From positions 1-51,794 of the forward strand of contig CANEFX010000019.1 in the NCBI GenBank assembly GCA_947426945.1: a DNA stretch of 51,794 nt. The letters run 5' to 3'. This DNA is from an uncultured Bacillota bacterium. GTDB lineage: Bacteria > Bacillota > Clostridia > Oscillospirales > Oscillospiraceae. How positions within the stretch are numbered: the first letter of the stretch is position 1; the number at the start of each line of letters is the position of its first letter. A program made the position numbers and the translations under genes. The notes under the pieces were generated by a model, which was not told where the DNA came from, searched no databases, and saw only the letters and a program-made list of their open reading frames with translations. This document shows, in pieces, positions 1 through 7,534 of this stretch.

Positions 1-5
1 TCTTT

Positions 6-42
6 GCGGCCTGTCTGGATCTTCTCCAAACAGGCCGCTTTT
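6..42 (+). terminator. Rho-independent terminator of a gene left of the window
   Basis: Nine-base-pair perfect stem (GCGGCCTGT at 6-14 with ACAGGCCGC at 30-38) followed by TTTT at 39-42. The T-run lies on the right, so it terminates plus-strand transcription entering from outside the window, convergent with the HAD gene. Confidence 0.7.
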
Positions 43-52
43 CGACAGGCTG

Positions 53-78
53 AGGCCACCCGTTTATACGGGTGGCCT
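53..78. repeat. Perfect 10-bp hairpin in the convergent intergenic region
   Basis: AGGCCACCCG (53-62) pairs with CGGGTGGCCT (69-78) around a TTTATA loop. Neither side has a T-run. It lies downstream of the HAD gene and may act as a weak terminator or 3'-end stabiliser for that minus-strand transcript. Confidence 0.5.
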
Positions 79-141
79 GTATTCGTCCTGCAAGGATGCG
101 ATATTACCCACGCCTGAAAGCATGGTGAAAGAGGAGAAGCA

Positions 142-768
142 TCAAAGGCAGTCCAGCACGTCCATCAGACGGGAGATCACTCCGTTGGCCTGGGACTGAT
201 CCAACCGCTCCCCATGGCGGGGCCGCAGCGCCAGGACGGTCAGCCCTGCCCGCTTGGCAGACAGAATGCCGGTGGGGGAGTCCTCCACGGCAAAGGCCTC
301 ATCCGCCTCCAGTTCCAGGGCCTCCAGCGACCGGAGATAAATCTCCGGGTCCGGCTTATGGGCTCTGCACAGCTCCCCGCTGAGCTGGACATCCACCAAG
401 TCCTCCACGCCCGCTGTCCGCACCAGTCCGGCGATGGCCTTGGGGTCGGAGGAGGAAGCGATGCCGATTTTCAGCCCCCGTCTCTTCAACGCCCGGAACA
501 GCAATGGGACCTGGGGGTCCAGCACCTCCTGAAAAGGGAGGGGATGGAGCTTTCGATAGGCCCGGTAGCCCATAAGCAGCTCCTGCCGCAGCTCCGGGTC
601 GTCAGGCACCATGGTCTCCCACAGAGCTTTCTCGTTGGAGCCTGTGAAGTCGGTGTCCTCCCGCCGCCGGTAGCCCATCAGGTGCAGATACTCGTCCCTG
701 CGGCGGGTGTAGTAACCCTCGGTGTCTGCCAGAACGCCATCCATATCAAAAATGATTCCCTTGCGCAC
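142..768 (-). CDS. HAD-superfamily sugar-phosphate phosphatase/phosphoglucomutase-like protein
   Basis: This 208-residue HAD hydrolase has the nucleophile motif DMDGVLADTE near residue 8, a second motif (ASSSD) near 105 and the acidic motif VEDSPTG near 160. The size, alpha-helical cap and DGVLADTE form match the beta-phosphoglucomutase/GPH-like subfamily, which handles small sugar phosphates. It begins with GTG at 768 behind AAAGGCAGGG. It is the last gene of the minus-strand PTS operon, 62 bp after the SIS gene and behind a GC-rich hairpin, so it is probably expressed at a lower level. An inferred role is dephosphorylating or isomerising the imported sugar phosphate or a toxic side product. 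The exact substrate cannot be read from sequence. Confidence 0.85.
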   Translation of the reverse strand: MRKGIIFDMDGVLADTEGYYTRRRDEYLHLMGYRRREDTDFTGSNEKALWETMVPDDPELRQELLMGYRAYRKLHPLPFQEVLDPQVPLLFRALKRRGLKIGIASSSDPKAIAGLVRTAGVEDLVDVQLSGELCRAHKPDPEIYLRSLEALELEADEAFAVEDSPTGILSAKRAGLTVLALRPRHGERLDQSQANGVISRLMDVLDCL

Positions 769-791
769 GGTAATCCCTGCCTTTCTTTATG

Positions 792-819
792 AAAAGGGGG
801 AGGGGACGCGCCCCTCCCC
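792..819 (-). terminator. Intergenic GC hairpin with T-run between SIS and HAD genes
   Basis: GGGGAGGGG (797-805) pairs with CCCCTCCCC (811-819). On the minus strand the stem is followed by CTTTT. It probably stops part of the PTS operon transcript before the HAD gene. Confidence 0.6.
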
Positions 820-830
820 TCTGTTTGGTT

Positions 831-1814
831 TTAATACTCGATCTTCCACATATAGCGGCGTTTGGTCAGGGGGTGCTGACGGATAAAGGACAGCTCCTCG
901 GCAAAAACGCGGAACACGGCGGTGTGCATCAGGGGGTTGAAGTAGGTGATCACACCGCCGGAGGCGGCGTTGGCCAGGCCGTAGTCCTTGGCGTCCACCA
1001 CAGTGGTGAGGGCGTCGAAGCGCTGGAGGAAATCCAAGGCACGGCTGTCAATGGGACGGGTCTTACCGTCGTTCATCAGCAGGATGAAGGGGACGTCCTT
1101 CTCCACAATCTCAAAGGGACCATGGAAAAATTCGCCGGCGTGGAAGGAGCCGGAGTTGATCCACTGCATCTCCATCATCAGGCAGATGGAGGAGGAGTAA
1201 GCCACTTCAGCGCTGGCGCCGCTGCTCATCACATAAACCACAGGGGCGTCCTTGTACTGCTCGGCAAACTTCTTGGCGGCCTTCCGGGCAGACCGGGCGG
1301 CGTTCTCACAGACCTCAAAGATCTTGTCAAAGCCGGCAAGCATCTGCTCGTACTTGTCATAGCCCTCTACCTGCTGCACCAGCTCCAGCGCCAGCGCCAT
1401 GGCATAGCCCATTTTCTCCAGCTTGGCGGCATAGTTGGCCTCAAAGCCGTGGATGATGGAATAATGGGCGCTGGTGTCCAGGGCGGAGCCGGCGGAATGG
1501 GTCAGACTGATGACGGCGGCGCCGGCGGCGCTGGCCACGCCGTTGGCTTTCACGGTCTCGGGGGTAGTTCCGCCCAGAGAAGCGGTGATGACCACGGTAT
1601 TGGCCCCCAGCCAGTCGGGGGTATCACAGTTGAACTCGTTGGCGGTGTAGTGGGCCACGCGCAGCTTTTTGCTGGCGTTGGCCAGAAAGTACTTGGCGGG
1701 GTACAGCTCGCTCTTGGAAGCGCCGCAGCCCACAAAGGCCACATTCTCCACGGTGCGGGTCTTCACGATGTCGGCTACGATCTCCTTGACCTTGTTCATA
1801 TCCAGATTATACAT
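831..1814 (-). CDS. SIS-domain sugar isomerase/deglycase, FrlB/GfrE-F-like
   Basis: This 327-residue protein has two SIS domains of the GlmS-isomerase type. The first contains FVGCGASKSELYPAKY and an ITASLGGTTPE phosphate-binding loop. The second contains VMSSGASAEVAYS and GSFHAGEFFHGPFEIVE, the latter typical of fructoselysine-6-phosphate deglycases and related enzymes; the C-terminal RRYMWKIEY also resembles FrlB. It starts at ATG 1814 behind AGGAGGAATTACCC. It directly follows the EIID gene of a mannose-family PTS and lies under a GntR/UTRA regulator. That arrangement resembles gfr/frl operons for Amadori products such as fructoselysine or glucoselysine. A plain aldose-ketose phosphate isomerase, or an amino-sugar deaminase without the C-N bond to lysine, remains possible. 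Family assignment is firm; substrate is inferred. Confidence 0.85.
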   Translation of the reverse strand: MYNLDMNKVKEIVADIVKTRTVENVAFVGCGASKSELYPAKYFLANASKKLRVAHYTANEFNCDTPDWLGANTVVITASLGGTTPETVKANGVASAAGAAVISLTHSAGSALDTSAHYSIIHGFEANYAAKLEKMGYAMALALELVQQVEGYDKYEQMLAGFDKIFEVCENAARSARKAAKKFAEQYKDAPVVYVMSSGASAEVAYSSSICLMMEMQWINSGSFHAGEFFHGPFEIVEKDVPFILLMNDGKTRPIDSRALDFLQRFDALTTVVDAKDYGLANAASGGVITYFNPLMHTAVFRVFAEELSFIRQHPLTKRRYMWKIEY

Positions 1815-1886
1815 GGGTAATTCCTCCTAAAAATTTATTGTATGAGTGGTCTGCTTCGTTAGGAACCGGGGAATATGTTGATTGGC

Positions 1887-2705
1887 TTATGCCAGAATGC
1901 CCAGGGCGTTAAAGATGACGCCGCCCACAATGCAGATGACCAGGAGCCAGGTGGTGGAAATATTCTTCTTGATCAGGGTATACAGGCCCAGCGCCGCGGC
2001 CAGATTCAGCATACCGGGCAGAATGGTGTCCAAAATATCCTGAAGGACCAGGCCGGAACTGGCAAACTGGATGGGGGTCACCAATCCGATCATGTTGGCT
2101 GCCATGCCTCCCACCACCATCAGACCCACAATACCGCAGACAAACATGACCTGATCCATCAGCCCGCCCTGGAGCTTGTTCAGATATTTGCTGCCCATGG
2201 TGTAGCCCAGCTTACCGGCAAACCAGGTAATAATGGCGGAGGGGAAGAAGGAGATAAGCATGGCCAGGATGGGACCCAGAACGCTGCCCTGCTGAGCCAG
2301 GGACACACCCAGCCCGAAGGCGATTACCTTGATGGTGCCCTGGAAGAAGGAGTCGCCCACGCCGGACAGGGGACCCATAAGGGACGTTTTTACCGCGTTG
2401 ATGGAGTCGGGGTTAAAGGTGTCCCGGTTGGCGGCATACTCCTCCTCCATGGAGGCGGCCAGACCCAGGGTGAAAGCGCTGGTCTGAGGGGTGCAGTTGT
2501 AGAAGGCCATGTGCCGGTTGTAGGCCTCCTTCTTATAGGCCACCTGCAGGGGATCGTTGTTGTCCGGGTAGATGCGGTCCAGGGTGGGGACAATCCCGTA
2601 CAGGAAGCCCATATTCATCTGGCGCTCGTAGTTCCAGGACGCCTGAATGGCCCAGGACCTCCAGAAGAACTGCCAGAACTTTTTGAAATTGGATTCATTT
2701 TTCAT
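1887..2705 (-). CDS. PTS mannose/fructose/sorbose-family EIID component
   Basis: This 272-residue membrane subunit forms the sugar channel together with EIIC. The soluble N-terminal half has the EIID hallmarks ASWNYERQMNMGFLYG, where most EIID proteins have a QxGxxY element, and a conserved MGPLSGVGDSFFQGT segment. Several hydrophobic helices follow in the C-terminal half. I start it at ATG 2705 because AAAGGAGGG lies 6 bases upstream; an in-frame start at 2726 would sit at the EIIC stop without such spacing. It is 17 bp after EIIC and part of the four-subunit PTS operon. Confidence 0.93.
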   Translation of the reverse strand: MKNESNFKKFWQFFWRSWAIQASWNYERQMNMGFLYGIVPTLDRIYPDNNDPLQVAYKKEAYNRHMAFYNCTPQTSAFTLGLAASMEEEYAANRDTFNPDSINAVKTSLMGPLSGVGDSFFQGTIKVIAFGLGVSLAQQGSVLGPILAMLISFFPSAIITWFAGKLGYTMGSKYLNKLQGGLMDQVMFVCGIVGLMVVGGMAANMIGLVTPIQFASSGLVLQDILDTILPGMLNLAAALGLYTLIKKNISTTWLLVICIVGGVIFNALGILA

Positions 2706-2722
2706 ATCGTTCCCTCCTTTGC

Positions 2723-3520
2723 TCACAGGTCGTCGTCTTCCAGCGGGTCGTAGTCGTCCGCCGGGGCAGGTCCGTCGGCAGCGGCGGCGCCCTTTTTAAA
2801 CTTCACGCTGTTCAGGATCAGGGCCAGGATACAGGCAAAGATAGCGATGGCAGTGATGTCCAGGCCCAGATAGACCACCAGGAAGAAACCCAGGAAGAAG
2901 TAGATGGTCAGGTCCCGGGTAAGCATAACGGACAGCAGCAGCGCAAGACCGTAAGCGGTAAGGAACTTGGTGGCCAGATTCAGGCCGGCGGTGAGCCAGG
3001 CAGGGATCACGTTCACAATGGCTTCCACCGCGTCGGTGCCGATGTAAATCGCCAGGAAGATGGGAACAAAATAGAGCAGCGCGTAGATAATCGTACCCCA
3101 GACGATGTGCATGCTGTATGCCTTTTTGAAGTTGCCCTGCTCAATGGCCCGGTCAGCCACGTGAGTCAGAGTACCCAAAACAGTCCGGCCGATGACGCCG
3201 ATGAACTGACCCAGCACAGCAATAGGCATGGCGATGGCCAGGGCGGTCTCAATGGTGGCGCTGGTGGTGATGGCGAAAGCGGATGTAATGATAGCGGCCA
3301 TATTCATGTCGGGAGGCACCGCGCCGCCGATGTTTACCAGGCCCATGCTGATCAGCTCCATGGACGCGCCCACCGCAAGTCCGGTTTTCAGATCGCCCAG
3401 CGCCAGGCCCACCAGCGTACAGGTGATAAGGGGGCGCTCGAAGTTCAGCCGGCCCAGCAGCCGGGAGTCCATAATGCAGAACACGCCGATAAGACCCAGC
3501 ACAATGGATTGCACTAACAT
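2723..3520 (-). CDS. PTS mannose/fructose/sorbose-family EIIC component
   Basis: This 265-residue polytopic membrane protein carries the EIIC-Man signature: an N-terminal helix (SIVLGLIGVFCIMDSRLLG), the motif RPLITCTLVGLALGDLKTGL and ASMELISMGLVNIGGAVPPD. It ends in an acidic cytoplasmic tail (YDPLEDDDL). ATG 3520 is preferred because AAGGAGAGGAAATAAAC precedes it. An upstream in-frame ATG at 3592 would add 24 arginine- and glutamate-rich residues not expected in the family. It transports the sugar phosphorylated by EIIB. Sugar specificity cannot be read from EIIC alone; the downstream SIS gene suggests an Amadori or amino sugar. Confidence 0.93.
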   Translation of the reverse strand: MLVQSIVLGLIGVFCIMDSRLLGRLNFERPLITCTLVGLALGDLKTGLAVGASMELISMGLVNIGGAVPPDMNMAAIITSAFAITTSATIETALAIAMPIAVLGQFIGVIGRTVLGTLTHVADRAIEQGNFKKAYSMHIVWGTIIYALLYFVPIFLAIYIGTDAVEAIVNVIPAWLTAGLNLATKFLTAYGLALLLSVMLTRDLTIYFFLGFFLVVYLGLDITAIAIFACILALILNSVKFKKGAAAADGPAPADDYDPLEDDDL

Positions 3521-3607
3521 GTTTATTTCCTCTCCTTTTTCTTGTTTTTCCGCCAATTCCGCACCCCGCTCCCGGCGGGGGCGGGCAGTCAAAGGGGCGC
3601 GGAGCCT

Positions 3608-4075
3608 TTACACGCGGATAAGATTTTCCCGTTTGTGTCCGGGGGTCTGCTGCATGTAGATCTTCACGCCCAGGTCCAGCAGCTTCTGGGTGTCCGCCTG
3701 TTCCTCCGCATTGAGGAACACCGCCCCGGCATACTGCCTGGAGTTCTCCTTGTTGGCAATTCCGCCGTAGTTGACCTCCCTGCACTTGGGATAGGCCTCA
3801 CAAAATTGGCGCAGGGTAGCGGTGTTGCCAAAGATCATCATGATATTTTCGTTCAAGGTCTCCACCTTGGGCATTTTTTCCAGGGTCTTGGCCAGAGTAA
3901 AGATGTTTAGCCGGACGCCGGCGGGCTTGCTCAGATTCAGCGCGGTCTTTTTCAACTCGTCGTTGGCCGCCTCGTCGTCCACAACGATAATGCGCTGGGC
4001 CCCCACGTTCTGGGTCCAGGAGAACACCACCTGTCCATGGAGCAGACGGTAGTCCAGTCTTACCAGCTTGATCAT
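3608..4075 (-). CDS. PTS mannose/fructose/sorbose-family EIIB component
   Basis: This 155-residue cytosolic phosphotransfer protein carries phosphate on His13 in the motif RLDYRLLHGQV, the canonical EIIB-Man active site near the N terminus. The remainder (IIVVDDEAAND, VNYGGIANKE) follows the EIIB-Man/Sor fold, and the length is normal for the family. It starts at ATG 4075 behind GAGGAGGATGACCT and overlaps the EIIA stop by 4 bp (ATGA), which implies translational coupling. It passes phosphate from EIIA to the sugar carried by EIIC/EIID. Confidence 0.93.
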   Translation of the reverse strand: MIKLVRLDYRLLHGQVVFSWTQNVGAQRIIVVDDEAANDELKKTALNLSKPAGVRLNIFTLAKTLEKMPKVETLNENIMMIFGNTATLRQFCEAYPKCREVNYGGIANKENSRQYAGAVFLNAEEQADTQKLLDLGVKIYMQQTPGHKRENLIRV

Positions 4076-4509
4076 AGGTCATCCTCCTCATCTGTGTTGC
4101 TGTTCATAGCCTCTCTCAGCTGCTGGGTGCAGTCCAGCAGCTGTCCCTGGGCCTGGCCCAGGATATCATTCAGCTCCTCCCGGGTCAGCGGTTCCTCCGC
4201 ATCCGCGATACTCAGCACCAGGCAGGCGTTCATGCCGCAGATCACCGTGATATCCGGGTATTTGGCCACCAGGGAGAGCATGTCGTTATTGACGCTGCCG
4301 TTGAGTACATCCGTCAGGATGTAGACGGCATCCCCGGCCGGGAAGCTGTCCAGCAGGCGGCCGGTCTTCTGCGCAATGCTCTCCGTCTCATCCCGGGTGG
4401 TGGCCACAGCGCAGACATTGGGCAGGTCGCCCATGATCATCTGCACGGTGTCCAGCATACCTGCCGAAAGACCTCCGTGGGACGCTAATATGACTCTGTT
4501 CATGTGCAT
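4072..4509 (-). CDS. PTS mannose-family EIIA component
   Basis: This 145-residue EIIA has the phospho-acceptor histidine in VILASHGGLSAGM (His11 from the chosen start), an ILTDVLNGSVNND segment and an INDILGQAQ-like C-terminal helix. ATG 4509 is chosen because AAAGGAATCGGTG precedes it; ATG 4503 is a close alternative. An open frame continues upstream to 4719 but runs across the promoter and is not coding. The gene is first in the PTS transcript. The 4509-4636 leader carries the likely operator. Confidence 0.92.
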   Translation of the reverse strand: MHMNRVILASHGGLSAGMLDTVQMIMGDLPNVCAVATTRDETESIAQKTGRLLDSFPAGDAVYILTDVLNGSVNNDMLSLVAKYPDITVICGMNACLVLSIADAEEPLTREELNDILGQAQGQLLDCTQQLREAMNSNTDEEDDL

Positions 4510-4615
4510 CACCGATTCCTTTCCGTTTCCTTTATTTTCAGCGTGAGGCCACGCTTGAATACCTGCTGCCGTCCTTTTGGTATCCCACATTTCCCTTGTC
4601 GTCTCTGTCGTCATA

Positions 4616-4634
4616 AACGTTATAATCGTTATAT
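4616..4634. promoter_or_regulatory. Probable GntR operator at the PTS operon start site
   Basis: AACGTTATAATCGTT (4616-4630) is close to an inverted repeat (AACG-N7-CGTT). It also contains CGTTATA twice, 9 bp apart (4618 and 4627). It sits immediately downstream of the -10 element, over the expected start site. TCGTTATAT (4626-4634) recurs at 5744-5752 in the leader of the adjacent GntR gene, as expected for an autoregulating repressor. Binding itself is inferred. Confidence 0.55.
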
Positions 4635-4636
4635 AC

Positions 4637-4664
4637 ATAATAGCGCATTTTTTAAGTCTGTCAA
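4637..4664 (-). promoter_or_regulatory. Sigma-A promoter of the PTS/SIS/HAD operon
   Basis: On the minus strand TTGACA (4664-4659) is followed after 16 bp by TATTAT (4642-4637). The -35 box is perfect and the -10 near-perfect. Transcription would begin near 4630, about 120 bases before EIIA. Confidence 0.8.
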
Positions 4665-4780
4665 GAGATTTTCTTAAAAAAACGCGATTCTGTATAAATG
4701 CATAATTTTCAAGCGCCACTTTTGTGAAAATCTGCCAGTATTCAAACCTTATCTAAAAAATGACGGCCTGCTCCGGACAT

Positions 4781-4820
4781 AAAAACCCGCTGGACTACCG
4801 GCCCGGTAATCCAGCGGGTT
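4781..4820 (-). terminator. Terminator of the GntR gene
   Basis: An 18-bp stem with a single mismatch (4784-4801 with 4803-4820, AACCCGCTGGA at its base) is followed on the minus strand by TTTTT at 4785-4781. It separates the GntR transcript from the PTS promoter. The remaining non-coding sequence from 4821 to 4996 shows no gene. Confidence 0.85.
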
Positions 4821-4996
4821 CTGCGTATTTCATTAAGGAACCACTGAATAAATCGCCGCACATATCTTCACACCATAAGTTCCCGCTGAACTGCGTCAGA
4901 AAAACTTGAAATCCGTCAGGATTCCTGCGTTTTTCTTCCTTGTCAGCGGAAAATTTCTGGTGCAAATCTGCACACGTTGATTTAATCAGCGCTTCC

Positions 4997-5719
4997 TTAA
5001 ATCTCAAACATATAGCGGCTGCCAATATAGTACTGCCGGCCGATACAGTTAGGCCGCCCCCCCTCGTCCAGAAAATAGACGTTGAGGAACAGCATAGGTT
5101 CCCCCAGCGGGATCGCCAGCTGCTGGGCCTGCTCCGGAGACGCCCTGGTGATCTCCACCGTCCGGTGGTCAATGTCAGCCGGCCTGTGGCCGGACACCTG
5201 GCCGATGGCCTCAAACATGGAGGTGTTGTTCAGGTCCATAGACATCAGGGCCTTGTACTCCTCATAGGGCAGAAAGAGGTTTTCCATAAAGATGGGCTGA
5301 CCATCCGCCGTACGCACCCGTTCCACATAGAGGAGCAGCGCGTCCGCTTTCAGGCCGAAGAACTCCTGTTCATCCCGGCGGGAAGGGACTATCCGACAGT
5401 CCACTACCCGGGCTCCCGGTGTAAGTCCCAGCTTGTAGCAGGTCTGGGAAAAGCCCTCTACCTTATTGCCCCCGGTAAACTTCCGGTTAATGCGGGGGGT
5501 ATTTACAAAGGTCCCCCTGCCCTGCATCTTGGTCAGATACCCTTCGCTGCAAAGCTCCTCCACCGCCCGGCGGACCGTGATCCTGCTGACAGAATACTCC
5601 TCACTCAGTGCCGGCTCCGGGGGAATCTTCTCCTTTGGCTGATATTTTCCGCTCTGAATCGCAGCCTTGATGTCCTCTTTAATCTGCTGATACAGGGGAA
5701 CACTTACCATCTCAGCCAT
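4997..5719 (-). CDS. GntR-family (HutC/FrlR-type) regulator with UTRA domain
   Basis: This 240-residue regulator has an N-terminal winged helix-turn-helix (residues about 5-72: PLYQQIKEDIKAAIQSG, SEEYSVSRITVRRAVEEL, GYLTKMQGRGTFV). A C-terminal UTRA ligand-binding domain follows (about 95-235, ending IGRQYYIGSRYMFEI). It starts at ATG 5719, 8 bases after AGGAGG. It lies just upstream of, and in the same direction as, the mannose-family PTS operon, with its own promoter and terminator. UTRA regulators typically sense a sugar phosphate or a related metabolite, so it probably represses the PTS operon until the phosphorylated substrate appears. A shared word at both promoters supports this and suggests autoregulation. 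Confidence 0.9.
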   Translation of the reverse strand: MAEMVSVPLYQQIKEDIKAAIQSGKYQPKEKIPPEPALSEEYSVSRITVRRAVEELCSEGYLTKMQGRGTFVNTPRINRKFTGGNKVEGFSQTCYKLGLTPGARVVDCRIVPSRRDEQEFFGLKADALLLYVERVRTADGQPIFMENLFLPYEEYKALMSMDLNNTSMFEAIGQVSGHRPADIDHRTVEITRASPEQAQQLAIPLGEPMLFLNVYFLDEGGRPNCIGRQYYIGSRYMFEI

Positions 5720-5743
5720 TAAAACACCTCCTATTCCTCCAAT

Positions 5744-5752
5744 TCGTTATAT
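5744..5752. promoter_or_regulatory. Copy of the GntR operator word in the gntR leader
   Basis: TCGTTATAT lies between the -10 box (5777-5782) and the start codon, and is identical to 4626-4634 at the PTS promoter. The flanks also share A/T-rich sequence. Consistent with autoregulation; inferred. Confidence 0.4.
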
Positions 5753-5776
5753 TCATCATAGGACTTCAATATGTTT

Positions 5777-5805
5777 ATTGTAGCCTACCGGATCGGATGT
5801 GTCAA
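5777..5805 (-). promoter_or_regulatory. Sigma-A promoter of the GntR gene
   Basis: Minus-strand TTGACA (5805-5800), a 17-bp spacer and TACAAT (5782-5777). Start expected near 5770, about 50 bases before the ATG. Confidence 0.8.
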
Positions 5806-5869
5806 GTTTTTTCCCGGGGGGAGGCAAAACCCGGTTTTCGTGGGAGTAAAAGGGAACATTGATGCTGGC

Positions 5870-6742
5870 TCACATCTCCAGCGCAGCCAAAACCCGGCCG
5901 ATGTCACCGTCTATGCAGATCGACCGGGATCGAAGCTCCTGCGGACAAAAGGCCTGGCCAAAATTGACGCAGACATAGACAGATTCGGGGTTTTGGGCAG
6001 TCATTTTCCAGAAGGGGTATTTGATGATGCCCGGGGTGTTGTTCCCCACGCCCAGCTCCAGAAAGACCACCCGCATCCCCTCATGCCGCCGGAGAAAATC
6101 CCGATACCGCCCTCTGGCCTGATACCAGCCTTTATCCTGGACAAAAGCGTCATCTGAGCGCAGGTTCATGGCTACAGGCCCGCCGCAGACAGGACAGCGG
6201 GGCACCAGCCCCGAGGGCACCCGCATGTCCCGCTGTTCCGTAAACATCCGGCGCACAGCGGCCTCATTATCATAAGTCTCCTGGTGGCAGGGCCGGGCGC
6301 ACTGCCACAGCCCGTAATCCCCTTGCGTGTAAAACAGCCGCTTCTTGTCAAATCCCGCCAGCTGAAACTGGTGATCCACATTGGTAGTCAGCACAAAATA
6401 GTCTCTGCCCTCCACCAATTTCAGCAGGTCGTCATAGACCGGCCCGGGAGCGCGCTGATAGCGGTTCACCATGATATGGCGGCTCCACCACGCCCAGTAT
6501 TCCTCCAGAGACGGGAAGGGGTAGAAGCCCCCGGAGTACATGTCCTGAATGCCGTATTTTTCTTTAAAATCTCTGAAATGCTCTTCAAAACGCGCTCCGG
6601 CGTAGGTCAGCCCCGCCGAGGCGGAAAGCCCCGCTCCCGCACCGATCACCACGGCGTCAGCGCGATCCAGCGCCTGCCTCAGCCCCTTGATCTTCGCCGA
6701 GTATGCGGCGGTATATTGCTCTGTCGATATCCTTAAAGACAT
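5870..6742 (-). CDS. SirTM-class sirtuin, probable protein ADP-ribosyltransferase
   Basis: This 290-residue Sir2-fold protein has the NAD loop VVIGAGAGLSASAGL (31-45), TTNVDHQFQLAG (119-130) and a zinc site (Cys148, Cys152, Cys183, Cys186). The catalytic histidine of deacetylase sirtuins is replaced by Gln140 in YTQGDYG. Asn121, Gln140 and Arg195 (MNLRSDDAFVQD) match the residues I recall for the SirTM ADP-ribosyltransferases (Asn118, Gln137 and Arg192 in the streptococcal enzyme). It is therefore predicted to attach ADP-ribose to a protein rather than deacetylate. The ATG at 6742 has AAAGGTG upstream and lies 86 bp inside the macrodomain gene in another frame. SirTM is normally paired with a macrodomain and a lipoylated GcvH-like target; the macrodomain is present but no GcvH-like gene is in the window. 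Confidence 0.88.
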   Translation of the reverse strand: MSLRISTEQYTAAYSAKIKGLRQALDRADAVVIGAGAGLSASAGLTYAGARFEEHFRDFKEKYGIQDMYSGGFYPFPSLEEYWAWWSRHIMVNRYQRAPGPVYDDLLKLVEGRDYFVLTTNVDHQFQLAGFDKKRLFYTQGDYGLWQCARPCHQETYDNEAAVRRMFTEQRDMRVPSGLVPRCPVCGGPVAMNLRSDDAFVQDKGWYQARGRYRDFLRRHEGMRVVFLELGVGNNTPGIIKYPFWKMTAQNPESVYVCVNFGQAFCPQELRSRSICIDGDIGRVLAALEM

Positions 6743-7478
6743 TAAAAATCACCTTTCTGACACACATCTCCTGCCGGAAAAAGTCTGTAACTGTTTTCAC
6801 GGCAATTTCGGCGGCCTCCTGGTTGGGAAAGTGAAATTCCCCGGTAGAGATACAGCAGAAGGCCACGCTCTCCAATCCGTGCTCCGCCGCCAATGTCAGA
6901 CAGGCACGGTAGCAGGACGCCAGTTCCTCTCTGTCCCGCGCGGTAACGCCTCCCCGGACGATGGGGCCGACGGTGTGGAGGACATACTTGGCCGGAAGAT
7001 TATACCCCTTGGTCAGTTTTGCCCTGCCGTTGGGCTCCGGGCGGCCCTGGACCTGCATCATCTGATTGCACTCGTCCCGAAGCTGGAGACCCGCCGCCGA
7101 GTGGATGGCATTGTCAATGCAGCCGTGGCAGGGGTGGAAGCAGCCCAGCAGGGCGGAGTTGGCGGCGTTGACAATGGCGTCCACCCTCAGCCGTGTGATG
7201 TCCCCTTTCCAAACGGTGATCTTCGGATGGCCGCTGACAGCGGGCAGAGCCGCCCCGTCCACAATACCTTTATTCTCCCGCTCGGCGGACAAAAGATTAT
7301 CCTGTATCGCCAGAAAATCATCCTGTAGCGGCATAGGCGGGCGGACATTCATCAGGCTGCGGAGCAGCCGCCGCTGACTGGCTTCGTCCTGCGGAAATTC
7401 CCGCGCCTGGGGTTGGTATTCGGGCATTTCTGCCAGCAGAATTTCATTCAAGGTGCGAATTGCGGTCAGATGTTCCAT
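6657..7478 (-). CDS. Zinc-dependent macrodomain protein, ADP-ribosyl hydrolase
   Basis: This 273-residue protein has an N-terminal helical extension (1-85) and a macrodomain: ITVWKGDITRLRVDAIVNAANSALLGC, HTVGPIVRGG and FCCISTGEFHFPNQEAAEIA. The segment CFHPCHGC (113-120) holds the Cys/His cluster of the zinc-containing macrodomains linked to SirTM sirtuins, which remove ADP-ribose from the sirtuin's target. ATG 7478 is chosen because AGGAGG is 7 bases upstream; a frame starting at 7532 would read through the hairpin at 7499-7528. It overlaps the sirtuin gene by 86 bp. The pair forms a writer/eraser cassette. Confidence 0.9.
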   Translation of the reverse strand: MEHLTAIRTLNEILLAEMPEYQPQAREFPQDEASQRRLLRSLMNVRPPMPLQDDFLAIQDNLLSAERENKGIVDGAALPAVSGHPKITVWKGDITRLRVDAIVNAANSALLGCFHPCHGCIDNAIHSAAGLQLRDECNQMMQVQGRPEPNGRAKLTKGYNLPAKYVLHTVGPIVRGGVTARDREELASCYRACLTLAAEHGLESVAFCCISTGEFHFPNQEAAEIAVKTVTDFFRQEMCVRKVIFNVFKDIDRAIYRRILGEDQGAEAGAGSR

Positions 7479-7498
7479 TTTAATTCCTCCTACGGCAA

Positions 7499-7528
7499 GC
7501 CTCCCTCCGGACTGTGCCGGAGGGAGGC
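7499..7528. repeat. 12-bp hairpin between MBL-like and macrodomain genes
   Basis: GCCTCCCTCCGG (7499-7510) pairs perfectly with CCGGAGGGAGGC (7517-7528). No T-run follows in either direction, so it may be a processing or stability element inside the operon rather than a strong terminator. Confidence 0.5.
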
Positions 7529-7534
7529 GCAAAA

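Noticed and set aside
53-78. Hairpin as a strong terminator for the HAD gene
   Set aside because: The stem is perfect but no T-run follows on the minus strand.
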